Positions 22,977 to 31,845 of a DNA stretch of 64,000 bases are shown in pieces. The notes beneath the pieces were generated by a model, which saw only the letters and a program-made list of their open reading frames with translations, was not told the origin of the DNA and searched no databases. The number at the start of each line of letters is the position of its first letter. Position 1 is the stretch's first letter. The DNA is from Sphingomonas sp. PP-F2F-A104-K0414 (GTDB lineage Bacteria > Pseudomonadota > Alphaproteobacteria > Sphingomonadales > Sphingomonadaceae): positions 1 to 64,000 of the forward strand of contig NZ_SLYD01000003.1 in NCBI RefSeq assembly GCF_004340945.1, given 5' to 3'. The translations under genes and the position numbers were made by a program.

Positions 22977-25082
22977 CTACACCCGCTCCACGGTATGCAC
23001 CGCATCCGCCGCGCGGAGGCCCGCCATCAGCCGCATCAACTGCTGCACGTCGTGCACCTCGACGTCGATCTCGTTGGTGTGGAAGCTCTTGTCGCGCGTA
23101 TCGAGCCGCAGGTTGATGATGTTCGCCTTGTGCCCGCCGATGATCGTCGACACGATGCCGAGCGAGCCCGGCTCGTTCTTCACCATCACCGAGATGCGTG
23201 CGACCGCGCCCTCGGTCTCGTTGCCCCAGGCCACGTCGACCCAATCGGTCTCGTTCTCCGACCGCTCGGCGAGTTCGCCCAGCACGCGGCAGTCGATCGC
23301 ATGGACCTCGATCCCCGCGTCGGGCCGGCGCAACCCGACGATCCGGTCGCCCGGCACCGGATGGCAGCACGTCGCGAGGTCGTAGGCGACGCCCGGCGTG
23401 AGCCCCTTGATCGAGATGGCGCTCGATTGCGGCGCCAGCGCATGCGTCACGTCGGCGCCCGCCGAACCGGGCATCAGCGCCTCCATCACCGCCGCATCGG
23501 ACAGCGTTCGCCGCGCGATCGCGACCATCAGCGACGATTCGTCGGGCAGCTTCAGCCGCTTCAGCGCGTGGCTCAGCGCATCGGTGCCGATCTGCGCGGG
23601 CAGGCGTGTAACGATGTCCTCGTACAAGGTCTGACCAAGCGCGGTCTGTTCGACGCGTTCCTTCTGGCGGAGATGCCGGCGGATCGCGGCGAGCGCCTTG
23701 CCGGTGGTTGCGACGTTGAGCCATTGCGGTTGCGGCGACTGCCCCTTCGAGCGCAGGATCTGCACCTGATCGCCGTTCTCGATCACCGTCGACAGCGGCA
23801 CGACGCGGCCGTTGACCTTCGCGCCGACCGCCTGGTCGCCGAGATCGGTGTGCACCGCGTACGCAAAGTCGATCGAGGTCGCGCCCTTGGGCAGCTGGAT
23901 CAGCTCGCCCTTCGGCGTGAACGCGAAGATGCGATCGGTGTACATCGCCATCCGCGTGTGTTCGAGCAACTCTTCCGGGCTCTCGGCGGTATCGAGGATT
24001 TCGACAAGGTCGCGGATCCAGCTCACCTGCCGATCGCTGCCGTTGATCTGCTGTTTGTACGCCCAGTGCGCGGCGAGGCCGAACTCGGCCTGCGCGTGCA
24101 TGTCGGCGGTACGGATCTGGATCTCGATCCGCGCGCTGTCGGCGTGGATCACCGACGTGTGCAGCGAGCGATAGCCGTTGCGCTTGGGCGTCGAGATGTA
24201 ATCCTTGAACCGGCCCGGCACCATCGGCCAGCGCTGGTGGATGATCCCGAGCACGCGGTAGCAATCCTCCTCGGTCGGCACGATCGCGCGGAACGCCATC
24301 ACGTCGGACAGCTGCTCGAAGCTGATGTGGCGTTCGGACATCTTGCGGAAAATCGAATAGGGGTGTTTTTCGCGCCCCGAGATCTCCGCCTCGACCCCGG
24401 CGCGCGACAGCACCAGCTTCAGACCAGACGCGATCTTGGCGATGCGGTCGCCGTCGCCTTTCTTCAGCTGTTCGAGGCGGCGATTGATCGATTCGGAGGC
24501 TTCGGGCTCGAGCTGTTCGAACGCCAGCGACTGCATCTCGCGCATGAACTCGTACATGCCGATCCGCTCGGCGAGCGGCGCGTAGATGTCCATCGTCTCC
24601 TTGGCGATGCGACGGCGCTTCTCGGGCTTCGATATGTGATGCAGCGTCCGCATGTTGTGGAGGCGGTCGGCGAGCTTGACCAGCAGCACGCGGATGTCGT
24701 CTGACATCGCGAGCAGGAATTTGCGCAGGTTTTCGGCGGCGCGTTCGTTTTCGGTCTGCGCCTCGATCTTCGACAGCTTCGTCACGCCGTCGACGAGGCG
24801 CGCGACCGAGGCGCCGAACAGCCGCTCGATTTCCTCGGGGGTCGCGACCGTATCCTCGATCGTGTCGTGGAGGATTGCGGTGGCGATCGTCTCGGCATCG
24901 AGGTGCAGGTCGGTGAGGATGCCCGCCACCTCGATCGGATGGCTGAAATACGGATCGCCGCTCGCGCGCTTCTGGCTCCCGTGCGCCTGCATCGAGAAGA
25001 CATAGGCGCGGTTCAGCAGTGCCTCGTCGGCGTCGGGATCGTAGTCGAGGACGCGATCGACCAGTTCATATTGGCGCAACAC
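22977..25082 (-). CDS. Bifunctional (p)ppGpp synthetase/hydrolase (RSH)
   Basis: A RelA/SpoT homologue of about 701 aa that makes and degrades the alarmone (p)ppGpp. Domains in order: HD hydrolase (ATAILHDTIEDT), synthetase (FKDYISTPKRNGYRSLHTSV), TGS (KGATSIDFAYAVHTDLGDQ), then a C-terminal ACT domain (ISVMVKNEPGSLGIVSTIIG). Intact hydrolase and synthetase motifs suggest both activities. The start is best set at GTG 25082 (VLRQYELVDRV), matching the usual N terminus; the open frame to 25136 adds 18 residues. Alphaproteobacteria normally have one such main enzyme. Confidence 0.95.
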   Translation of the reverse strand: MLRQYELVDRVLDYDPDADEALLNRAYVFSMQAHGSQKRASGDPYFSHPIEVAGILTDLHLDAETIATAILHDTIEDTVATPEEIERLFGASVARLVDGVTKLSKIEAQTENERAAENLRKFLLAMSDDIRVLLVKLADRLHNMRTLHHISKPEKRRRIAKETMDIYAPLAERIGMYEFMREMQSLAFEQLEPEASESINRRLEQLKKGDGDRIAKIASGLKLVLSRAGVEAEISGREKHPYSIFRKMSERHISFEQLSDVMAFRAIVPTEEDCYRVLGIIHQRWPMVPGRFKDYISTPKRNGYRSLHTSVIHADSARIEIQIRTADMHAQAEFGLAAHWAYKQQINGSDRQVSWIRDLVEILDTAESPEELLEHTRMAMYTDRIFAFTPKGELIQLPKGATSIDFAYAVHTDLGDQAVGAKVNGRVVPLSTVIENGDQVQILRSKGQSPQPQWLNVATTGKALAAIRRHLRQKERVEQTALGQTLYEDIVTRLPAQIGTDALSHALKRLKLPDESSLMVAIARRTLSDAAVMEALMPGSAGADVTHALAPQSSAISIKGLTPGVAYDLATCCHPVPGDRIVGLRRPDAGIEVHAIDCRVLGELAERSENETDWVDVAWGNETEGAVARISVMVKNEPGSLGIVSTIIGGHKANIINLRLDTRDKSFHTNEIDVEVHDVQQLMRLMAGLRAADAVHTVERV

Positions 25083-25177
25083 CCACCATAGATGGGGCCG
25101 GGCAGGGACTTTTGGCAACAAAAAGCGTCGCATCACTGTGATCTAGTGGTTGGGTCAGCCATTCGTGGGCGGCGCAT

Positions 25178-25226
25178 AACGTAGGATAAGCGGGGCGTTT
25201 CGCTTCTGCGGCTTATGCGGTACGTT
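25178..25226. promoter_or_regulatory. Inverted repeat upstream of the HxlR-type regulator
   Basis: AACGTA (25178) and ATAAGC (25186) are mirrored by GCTTAT (25211) and TACGTT (25221). The dyad is centred about 47 bases before the regulator start at 25249. HxlR proteins bind such two-part palindromes and often control themselves and a divergent gene; here the divergent gene is RSH. Regulation is inferred from position only. Confidence 0.35.
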
Positions 25227-25248
25227 CGCGGCGGATGAGGATGACGTG

Positions 25249-25722
25249 ATGGGCAAATTGCGCGAACCATTGCTGGAATGCAGCCTGCCCGCCGCGCTGG
25301 AGGCGATGGGCGAGCGCTGGTCGTTCCTGATCTTGCGCGCCTCATTCAACGGCCTGCATCATTTCGAGGAGTTCCAGTCGGAACTGGGGATTGCGCGCAA
25401 TATCCTGGCGAACCGGCTGGCGCGGTTGGTCGAGCACGGGATTTTGGAGCGGCAGCCTATCCCGGAGGATCGGCGCAAGATCGCTTATGGATTGACCGAC
25501 AAGGGGTTTGCGTTGCTCCCGACGATGATCGCGCTCCGGCAATGGGGCGAGCGGTGGGAGACGTGCGTGCCGGCGTTTCCGATCCTGGTCGACGCGCGCG
25601 ATCGGCGGCCGTTGCAGCCGGTGTCGGTGCGGTCGCATGATGGGCGCGTGCTGGGGAAGGGGGATCTGATCTGGGCGCTTCCTGGGGAAGTTGTGGGCGT
25701 CGAGGCGGAGGCGGCGGAGTAG
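25249..25722 (+). CDS. HxlR family winged-helix transcriptional regulator
   Basis: A 157-aa regulator. The HxlR core runs from C11 (LLECSLPAALEAMGERWSFLILRAS) through FEEFQSELGIARNILANRLARLVEHGIL and the wing DRRKIAYGLTDKG. Some HxlR proteins sense oxidants or aldehydes through the N-terminal cysteine, present here. A C-terminal extension of about 50 residues follows. GAGGA precedes ATG 25249. It is divergent from RSH; its target is not evident. Confidence 0.9.
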   Translation: MGKLREPLLECSLPAALEAMGERWSFLILRASFNGLHHFEEFQSELGIARNILANRLARLVEHGILERQPIPEDRRKIAYGLTDKGFALLPTMIALRQWGERWETCVPAFPILVDARDRRPLQPVSVRSHDGRVLGKGDLIWALPGEVVGVEAEAAE

Positions 25723-25733
25723 CTCTCCACTCC

Positions 25734-25813
25734 GTCATCCTGACGAAAGTCAGGACCCAGAGTAACGAGCGCTGCCCTTCCTCGCTCTGGGTCCTGACTT
25801 TCGTCAGGATGAC
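25734..25813. repeat. Paired palindromic repeat, family A
   Basis: Inverted copies of TCCTGAC-GAAA-GTCAGGA with GTCA/TGAC ends, between convergent regulator and thioesterase genes. Confidence 0.88.
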
Positions 25814-25847
25814 GAGGGTAGTTTCAGGGTGACGGCGGTGGGTCAGG

Positions 25848-26270
25848 TTAGGACGGCAGCGTTTCCAGCACCGTGCGGATCGCATCTGGGAGTGCCACCG
25901 GGCGGCCGGTCTCCAGGTCGACTTGCACGCTGACCATATTGATGACCGTGTGCAACTCCCCCGTCTCCGCATGCGCCAGCTCGAAGCGTTTCGTCAGGCT
26001 CGTCGTCCCAAGCTTCTCGATCCGCACGAACGCCTCGATCGTGTCACCGAGGCGGAACGGCTTCAGGTAATCGATCTCGGTCCGGCGCACGTTAAACTCG
26101 GTGGTCGGCCAGACATCCGGCAGCGTTTCGGCGATCCCGGTCCACTCCCAGAACTCGGTGACCGCGACGTCGGCATATTCGAGATAGCGCGAGTTGAAGA
26201 CGATGCGCTGGCCGTCGATCTCGGCGTAGCGCACGCGGAAACGCGTCGAGAAGGCGAACCCCGGCCGCAT
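25848..26270 (-). CDS. Acyl-CoA thioesterase, hotdog fold (YbgC/4HBT type)
   Basis: A 140-aa hotdog-fold protein. RVRYAEIDGQRIVFNSRYLEYAD is the thioesterase active-site helix region, although the usual D-x-x-G-H-V-x-x-x-x-Y pattern is altered to DGQRIVFNSRY. Substrate probably an acyl-CoA. Only one base separates it from the TauE-type gene upstream, which in turn follows the aminotransferase by seven bases, so all three form one operon. Confidence 0.85.
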   Translation of the reverse strand: MRPGFAFSTRFRVRYAEIDGQRIVFNSRYLEYADVAVTEFWEWTGIAETLPDVWPTTEFNVRRTEIDYLKPFRLGDTIEAFVRIEKLGTTSLTKRFELAHAETGELHTVINMVSVQVDLETGRPVALPDAIRTVLETLPS

Positions 26271-26271
26271 C

Positions 26272-27048
26272 TCAGAAGATCAGCTTTACGCCGACCAGCG
26301 CCAGCACCGTCGCCAGGACCGGCACCAGCACGCGGTCGGAGACGCGCGTGGCGATCAGGCTCCCGACGATGATGCCGGGGATCGACCCGATCAGCAGCGA
26401 CACGAGCAGGTCGACGTCGACCGAACCGAGGATCCAGTGGCCGATCCCGCCGAGCAACGTCAGCGGCACGGCGTGGGCGATGTCGGAGCCAACCAACCGG
26501 TTGATCGGCAGCGTCGGGTACAGGATCAGCAGTGCGGTCATGCCCAATGCGCCAGCGCCGACCGAGGTCAGCGAGACGAGCACGCCGAGAACTGCGCCGA
26601 GCAGGATCGTCAGCATCGCCTGACGCTCGCCGCCGACGGTGCCCACGCGAGGCGTCAGCCACGCGACGATCTTGCCGCGGAAGAACGTCGCGACCGCCGA
26701 CAGGATCAGCGTCACGCCGAGCACGACGGTGATCGCATGGCCGGTATTGGACGATTTCTCGCCGAGGTGGTTGAGCACCAGCAACGTCGCGATCGCCGCG
26801 GGGACGCTGCCGGTCGCGAGCCTGCGCACGACGCGCCAGTCGACCGTGCCGCGCCAGCCGTGCACCGTCGTGCCGACCGTCTTGGTCGCCGACGCATAGA
26901 GCAGGTCGGTGCCGACCGCGGTGGCGGGGTGGAAGCCGAAGACGAGCACCAGCAGCGGCGTCATCAACGACCCGCCACCGACGCCGGTCAGCCCTACGAG
27001 AAGGCCGACGAGCACGCCGGCCACCGAATATAACGGATTGATATCCAC
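26272..27048 (-). CDS. Sulfite exporter TauE/SafE family membrane protein
   Basis: A 258-aa protein with seven to eight hydrophobic helices. The family repeat appears twice: VGLLVGLTGVGGGSLMTPLLVL at the N terminus and VLVSLTSVGAGALGMTALLIL in the second half. TauE proteins export small anions such as sulfite or organosulfur compounds. In an operon with an aminotransferase and a thioesterase; the link between them is unclear. Confidence 0.9.
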   Translation of the reverse strand: MDINPLYSVAGVLVGLLVGLTGVGGGSLMTPLLVLVFGFHPATAVGTDLLYASATKTVGTTVHGWRGTVDWRVVRRLATGSVPAAIATLLVLNHLGEKSSNTGHAITVVLGVTLILSAVATFFRGKIVAWLTPRVGTVGGERQAMLTILLGAVLGVLVSLTSVGAGALGMTALLILYPTLPINRLVGSDIAHAVPLTLLGGIGHWILGSVDVDLLVSLLIGSIPGIIVGSLIATRVSDRVLVPVLATVLALVGVKLIF

Positions 27049-27055
27049 TAAGCGG

Positions 27056-28264
27056 TCAGCCGGCGCCGCGCGCAGGCGTGTTGACGCCCATCGACTGGAG
27101 ATATTTCTTGACGTTGCGGGCCGCCTGGCGGAGCCGCTGTTCGTTCTCGACCATCGCGATCCTCACATAGCCCTCGCCGTTTTCGCCGTAGCCCACCCCT
27201 GGGGCCACCGCGACGTGCGCGTGAGTCAGCAATTGTTTGGTGAACTCAAGGCTACCTAAATGCGCGAGGGCGGGCGGCAAAGGCGCCCAGGCGAACATGC
27301 TCGCGCGGGGGGACGGGATATCCCAGCCGGCGCGACCGAAGCTCTCGACCAGCACGTCGCGGCGCTTGTGGTACAGCTGGCGGTTGCGCTCGACGATGTC
27401 CTGCGGGCCGTTGAGCGCGGCACACGCGGCGGCCTGGATCGGCGTGAACGCACCGTAGTCGAGATACGACTTCACGCGCGTCATCGCCGCGATCAGCGTC
27501 TTGTTGCCGACCCCGAACCCCATCCGCCAGCCGGCCATCGAATAGGTCTTGCTGAGCGAGGTGAACTCGATCGCGACGTCCTTCGCGCCCGGCACCTGGA
27601 GGATCGAGGGGGTGGGCTTGCCGTCGAAATACAGCTCCGAGTAAGCGAGGTCGGAGATGACCCAGAGCTTGTGCTTCTTCGCGAACGCGACGACGCGCTC
27701 GTAGAAGGCGAGATCGACGACTTCGGCGGTCGGGTTCGAGGGATAGCCCATCACCAGCACCGATGGCGCGGGGACGGTGAACGCCATCGCGCGTTCGAGG
27801 CTCTCGAAATAGGCCTCGTCGGGCGTGGTCGGCACCGCACGGATCGTCGCGCCGGCGATGATGAAGCCGAAGGTGTGGATCGGATAGGACGGGTTGGGCG
27901 CGAGCACGACGTCGCCGGGCGCGGTGATCGCGGTGGCCAGACTCGCGAGGCCCTCCTTCGAGCCCATCGTGACGACGACCTCGGTCTCGGGATCGACGTC
28001 GACGCCGAACCGGCGGCCGTAATAGTTCGCCTGGGCTTTCCGCAGGCCGGGGATGCCCTTCGACTGCGAATAGCCGTGTGCGCTGGGCTTGCGCGCGACT
28101 TCGACGAGCTTCTCGATGACGTGCTCGGGGGGCGGCAGGTCGGGATTGCCCATGCCGAGATCGATGATGTCCTCCCCGCCCGCGCGCGCCGCCGCCCGCA
28201 TCGCGTTCACTTCGGCGATGACGTAGGGGGGCAGGCGTTTGATGCGGTAGAAGTCTTCGGACAT
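27056..28264 (-). CDS. alaC: Class I PLP aminotransferase, AlaC type
   Basis: A 402-aa fold-type I aminotransferase closely resembling AlaC, which makes alanine from pyruvate and glutamate. Features: MSEDFYRIKRLPPYV start, DLGMGNPDLPPP, MGSKEGLASL, NPSYPIHTFGF, YPSNPTAE and the PLP lysine in FTSLSKTYSMAGWRMGF. The ATG at 28264 gives the normal N terminus; the open frame to 28378 adds unrelated residues that overlap repeat sequence. First gene of a three-gene operon. Confidence 0.88.
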   Translation of the reverse strand: MSEDFYRIKRLPPYVIAEVNAMRAAARAGGEDIIDLGMGNPDLPPPEHVIEKLVEVARKPSAHGYSQSKGIPGLRKAQANYYGRRFGVDVDPETEVVVTMGSKEGLASLATAITAPGDVVLAPNPSYPIHTFGFIIAGATIRAVPTTPDEAYFESLERAMAFTVPAPSVLVMGYPSNPTAEVVDLAFYERVVAFAKKHKLWVISDLAYSELYFDGKPTPSILQVPGAKDVAIEFTSLSKTYSMAGWRMGFGVGNKTLIAAMTRVKSYLDYGAFTPIQAAACAALNGPQDIVERNRQLYHKRRDVLVESFGRAGWDIPSPRASMFAWAPLPPALAHLGSLEFTKQLLTHAHVAVAPGVGYGENGEGYVRIAMVENEQRLRQAARNVKKYLQSMGVNTPARGAG

Positions 28265-28392
28265 GATCAGCCTCAAGCTGGAGGAGCGGGTGCTGTACCG
28301 CAGGTGAGCGGGGGCGTCACCCAACGAAAGCTTGCGTGTTGTGAGCAGGCGGGCCGAGGCAGCCCGCCGTTTCTCCAAATCCCACCTCTCCC

Positions 28393-28474
28393 GTCACCCC
28401 AGCGAAAGCTGGGGTATCCCTGTTGTTGAAGGGTGTGGCCCGAACCGGGATACCCCAGCTTTCGCTGGGGTGAC
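28393..28474. repeat. Paired palindromic repeat, family B
   Basis: Arms CCCCAGCGAAAGCTGGGG and CCCCAGCTTTCGCTGGGG with GTCA/TGAC ends. It lies in the 374-base divergent gap between alaC and phaC, followed immediately by a tandem array. Confidence 0.88.
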
Positions 28475-28551
28475 GGGTTTTGTTGCGAGTGACGCGCTTT
28501 TCTCGGGCGACGGGCTTTTCTCGGGTGGCGGGCTTTGTTGCGAGTGACGCC
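28472..28551. repeat. Degenerate 18-19 bp tandem repeat after a family B element
   Basis: Four units begin GACGGG, GACGCG, GACGGG and GGCGGG, alternating the tails TTTTGTTGCGAGT and CTTTTCTCGGG; shorter relics starting GACG follow to about 28590. The unit starts with the outer TGACGGG edge of the palindrome. It lies between the repeat and phaC (28639). Confidence 0.7.
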
Positions 28552-28638
28552 GGAGACGAGTGACGGAAGGGGCGGGTGACAGTCGTCCTTCCGCTCGACC
28601 CACACCTGCGGTAAGCTCCAGAAAAAGCAGAGGACGTC

Positions 28639-30348
28639 ATGGCCGAAACTCCTCCTACCCCGAGCTTGCCCGATCTCCAGCACTGGACCTGGGTGATGGG
28701 ACGTGCGCAGCAGATGATGCTGGAGCAGGGCTTGGCGGCGATGCAGGCCAAGCCCGAGGCGATTCCTGCCATTCCCGGCTTTACCGATCCCGCCACACTG
28801 GAACGCGCACGCGATTTCTGGACCGAGAGCCTGACGTTGTGGCAGCGCTTCCTCGATCCCGCCAAGGCGCCCGATCCCGCGCCCGTCACCGACAAGCGCT
28901 TCAAGGCGCCGCAGTGGCGCGAACCCGTGTTCGACCTCATCCGGCAAAGTTACGAGCTGATCGGCGACCACATGCTGCGCGGGGTTGAGGCGGTGGACGG
29001 GCTCGACCCCAAGCAGAAGGAGCAGTTGCGGTTCGCGACCAAGGGGTTCGTCGACGCGATGAGCCCGACCAATTTCGCGCTGACCAACCCGCAGGTGATC
29101 GAGAAGACGATCGAGACACGCGGCGAGAATCTGCTGAAAGGCCTGCAGAACATGATGGCGGATCTTGCCCGCGGGCAGGTGACGCATACGCCGGACGGCG
29201 CGTTCGAGCTCGGCCGCAATCTGGCTATGACGCCGGGCAAGGTGGTGAAACGCACGCCGCTCTACGAACTGATCCAGTACACACCGACCACCGACAAGGT
29301 GCTGGCGACTCCGCTCGTGATCTTCCCGCCGTGGATCAACCGGTTCTACATCCTCGACCTGACGCCCGAGAAGAGCTTCATCCGCTGGGCGGTGGAGCAG
29401 GGCATCACCGTGTTCATGGTCTCGTGGAAATCCGCTGACGCGAGCATGAAGGACGTCGTCTGGGACGATTACATCGCCGCGCAGGTCGATGCGATCGATA
29501 CAGTGCGGACTGCGCTGAAGGTGCCGGCGGTGCACACGATCGGCTATTGCGTGGCGGGGACGACGCTGGCCGCGACGCTCGCGTTGCTGGCGGCGCGCGG
29601 CGAGGCAGCCAAGGTCGCAAGCGCGACGTTCTTCACGGCCCAGGTCGATTTCGCGCAGGCGGGGGAACTGCAGCATTTCATCGATGACGAGCAGTTGAAG
29701 ATGGTCGCGTCGCTGTCGCCGGAGGGGTTCCTCGACGGGCGCTATATGGCGACGACGTTCAACCTGCTGCGCGGGCGCGACCTGATCTGGAACTACGTCA
29801 CGCAGAATTACCTGCTAGGGCAGGATTACGTGCCGTTCGACCTGCTCCACTGGAACGGCGACACCACCAACCTGCCTGCGAAATGGCACCTGAGCTATCT
29901 GACCGACCTGTACCGCGACAATCTGCTGGTCACGGGCACGATGACGGTGGACGGGACGCCGATCGACCTCACCAAGGTGACGACACCCGCTTACGTCCAG
30001 GCGGGGCGCGAAGATCATATCGCGCCCGCCGAAAGCGTCTGGAAGCTGACGCAGCTGTTCGCGGGGCCGCTGAAGTTCGTGCTGGCGGGGTCGGGCCACA
30101 TCGCCGGAGTCGTGAACCCGCCGGCTGCGGGCAAGTATCAGTTCTGGACCAATCCCTCGGCGCATACGACGCTCGAGGACTTCGTTGCGGGGGCAACCGA
30201 GACCAAGGGAAGCTGGTGGCCCGACTGGGTCGAATGGGTCCGCGCGATCGATCCGAAAACCGTGGCAGCCAAAGGGGTTAGGCATCCCGGCAGGGGGCCC
30301 CTCGCGGCGCTCGGCGATGCGCCTGGCGAGTATGTCAAAACCCGGTAG
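28639..30348 (+). CDS. phaC: Class I poly(3-hydroxyalkanoate) synthase
   Basis: A 569-aa polymerase that joins (R)-3-hydroxyacyl-CoA units into PHA granules. The lipase-like box with the catalytic cysteine is GYCVAGTTLA (about residue 301); the aspartate is in AGREDHIAP and the histidine in GSGHIAGVVNPP. Conserved FPPWINRFYILDL and VFMVSWKSAD are typical of class I. The phasin gene follows about 100 bases later and an acetoacetyl-CoA reductase is at 34329; a beta-ketothiolase is not in the window. Confidence 0.96.
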   Translation: MAETPPTPSLPDLQHWTWVMGRAQQMMLEQGLAAMQAKPEAIPAIPGFTDPATLERARDFWTESLTLWQRFLDPAKAPDPAPVTDKRFKAPQWREPVFDLIRQSYELIGDHMLRGVEAVDGLDPKQKEQLRFATKGFVDAMSPTNFALTNPQVIEKTIETRGENLLKGLQNMMADLARGQVTHTPDGAFELGRNLAMTPGKVVKRTPLYELIQYTPTTDKVLATPLVIFPPWINRFYILDLTPEKSFIRWAVEQGITVFMVSWKSADASMKDVVWDDYIAAQVDAIDTVRTALKVPAVHTIGYCVAGTTLAATLALLAARGEAAKVASATFFTAQVDFAQAGELQHFIDDEQLKMVASLSPEGFLDGRYMATTFNLLRGRDLIWNYVTQNYLLGQDYVPFDLLHWNGDTTNLPAKWHLSYLTDLYRDNLLVTGTMTVDGTPIDLTKVTTPAYVQAGREDHIAPAESVWKLTQLFAGPLKFVLAGSGHIAGVVNPPAAGKYQFWTNPSAHTTLEDFVAGATETKGSWWPDWVEWVRAIDPKTVAAKGVRHPGRGPLAALGDAPGEYVKTR

Positions 30349-30372
30349 CGCTACCTTCCGTTAACGTCATGG

Positions 30373-30395
30373 TGCAGTGCACAATTTCATTGTGC
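30373..30395. promoter_or_regulatory. Candidate PhaR operator upstream of the phasin gene
   Basis: TGCAGTGCA (30373-30381) overlaps a dyad GCACAA-TTTCA-TTGTGC (30379-30395). PhaR repressors of PHA genes bind TGC-rich palindromes near phasin and phaR promoters in proteobacteria. The site is 57 bases upstream of the phasin start. No phaR gene is in the window. Confidence 0.4.
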
Positions 30396-30451
30396 GGCGC
30401 CGCGAATCGTGTATCAAGGAGCACGACATAACTCCGAAGAGAGGTGCGTGG

Positions 30452-31162
30452 ATGGTGGATATCGTGAAACGGACGGCCAAGGCCGGTTCGAAGCCTGTCG
30501 CCACCGCGAAGGCTCCTCGGACCGTCGCCAAGCCGGCTCAACCGGCACCCAGGCCGGACGCCAAGACGCCGGCGATCGACACACCTCCCGCGGCTGCTTT
30601 TGTATCGCCGCAACCGGACACTCCCGCCCCGATTCCGGCCGTCGCGCCGTCGGGGATCCCAGCTAGTGAAACCCTAGCCAGCGAACCAAAGGACGCCACG
30701 ATGGACACGATCCAGAGCATCACCGAGAAGACCAAGGCCCTGTTCACCAACGGGTTCAGCGGCACCACCACCAGCGAGTTCAGCGAGCAGGCCAAGGGCG
30801 CGATGGAGAAGTCGGCGAAGATGGTCGAAGACATGACCGCATTCGGCAAGGGCAACATCGAGGCGCTGGTCGAATCGTCGAAGATCGCCGCAAAGAACGT
30901 CGAAGCGCTCGGCCACGAAGCCGCCGAATACGCCAAGACCTCGTTCGAGAGCGCGACCGAAGCCGCCAAGACGCTCGCCGCCGCCAAGTCGCCGACCGAG
31001 TTCATGAAGCTCCAGAGCGATTATGCGCGCACCGCGTTCGACACGATGATCGCCGAGGGCTCGCGCTCGACCGAGCGGATGCTCAAGATGTTCGGCGAGT
31101 TCGCACAGCCGATCTCGAACCGCGTTGCGGTCGCGACCGACAAGCTGAAGATCTCGGCCTAA
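30452..31162 (+). CDS. Phasin family protein (PHA granule coat)
   Basis: A 236-aa protein. The first 85 residues are a Lys/Ala/Pro-rich low-complexity region resembling histone H1 tails or PhaF-like basic regions; residues about 90-236 are the helical phasin domain ([38 protein letters not shown]). Phasins coat PHA granules, and basic tails can tether granules to DNA. GAGAGG precedes ATG 30452. A strong terminator follows. Confidence 0.88.
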   Translation: MVDIVKRTAKAGSKPVATAKAPRTVAKPAQPAPRPDAKTPAIDTPPAAAFVSPQPDTPAPIPAVAPSGIPASETLASEPKDATMDTIQSITEKTKALFTNGFSGTTTSEFSEQAKGAMEKSAKMVEDMTAFGKGNIEALVESSKIAAKNVEALGHEAAEYAKTSFESATEAAKTLAAAKSPTEFMKLQSDYARTAFDTMIAEGSRSTERMLKMFGEFAQPISNRVAVATDKLKISA

Positions 31163-31197
31163 GTTACGCGATGCCGTCTTCGGGCGGCAGGTGACGA

Positions 31198-31236
31198 GAA
31201 AGGGGCGGCCGTCGTGCGACGGTCGCCCCTTTTGCG
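31198..31236 (+). terminator. Rho-independent terminator after the phasin gene
   Basis: AAAGGGGCG-GCCGTCG-TGC-GACGG-TCGCCCCTTTT forms a long stem (one bulge) ending in TTTTGCGTTT. It closes the phasin transcript about 35 bases after the stop, and the A-run on the left could work on the other strand. Confidence 0.85.
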
Positions 31237-31307
31237 TTTGCGGTTTTCGCGCGAGGTTTGCGGGCGCCCCCTTGCTCTTGCCCCCCGGCATGCCATATTT
31301 TGGCAGC

Positions 31308-31694
31308 ATGCTTTTGACCCCTGAAATGACGACTCCCCAGCGGACGGGCGAGCAGATGGCCGAGCGCCGCGACGATGGTGGCGAGGATGGTACCGGGGGC
31401 ACCGGCGCCGGCATCGCGACAAAGACGCGCGCGAAGACCAAACAGCCGACGCCGTACCGCGTGCTGATGCTCAACGACGATTATACGCCGATGGAGTTCG
31501 TCGTGCTGTGCCTACAGCGCTTCTTCCGCATGGACATGGAGGCCGCGACTCGCGTGATGCTGCACGTCCACCAGAAGGGCGTCGGGGTGTGTGGCACGTT
31601 CAGCTACGAGGTGGCGGAGACCAAGGTGAGCCAGGTGATGGACTTCGCCAAGCAGAACCAGCATCCGCTACAGTGCACGCTCGAGAAGGCTTGA
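31308..31694 (+). CDS. clpS: ATP-dependent Clp protease adaptor ClpS
   Basis: A 128-aa adaptor that delivers N-degron substrates to ClpAP. The core has [18 protein letters not shown], the binding-pocket residues around [31 protein letters not shown] and [11 protein letters not shown] at the C terminus. A basic, disordered N terminus of about 45 residues precedes it. Starts at ATG 31308 or 31326 are both possible; an opening from 31191 runs through terminator DNA and is not real. clpA is not adjacent. Confidence 0.95.
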   Translation: MLLTPEMTTPQRTGEQMAERRDDGGEDGTGGTGAGIATKTRAKTKQPTPYRVLMLNDDYTPMEFVVLCLQRFFRMDMEAATRVMLHVHQKGVGVCGTFSYEVAETKVSQVMDFAKQNQHPLQCTLEKA

Positions 31695-31711
31695 ACGTCC
31701 CGCTCTAAGCT

Positions 31712-31840
31712 GATCCTCCCCCGCAAGGGGGAGGTGGCACCGAAGGTGATGGAGGGGGCGGCACGCGCCACACCCCTGTTCCGTATCCTCCCCCTCCGTC
31801 TGGCAAGAGCCAGCCACCTCCCCCTTTGCGGGGGAGGATT
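31712..31840. repeat. Paired palindromic repeat, family D
   Basis: GATCCTCCCCCGCAAGGGGG and its inverted partner (CACCTCCCCCTTTGCGGGGG) enclose secondary inverted motifs. It sits between convergent clpS and crp-like genes. Confidence 0.88.
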
Positions 31841-31845
31841 GAGAG

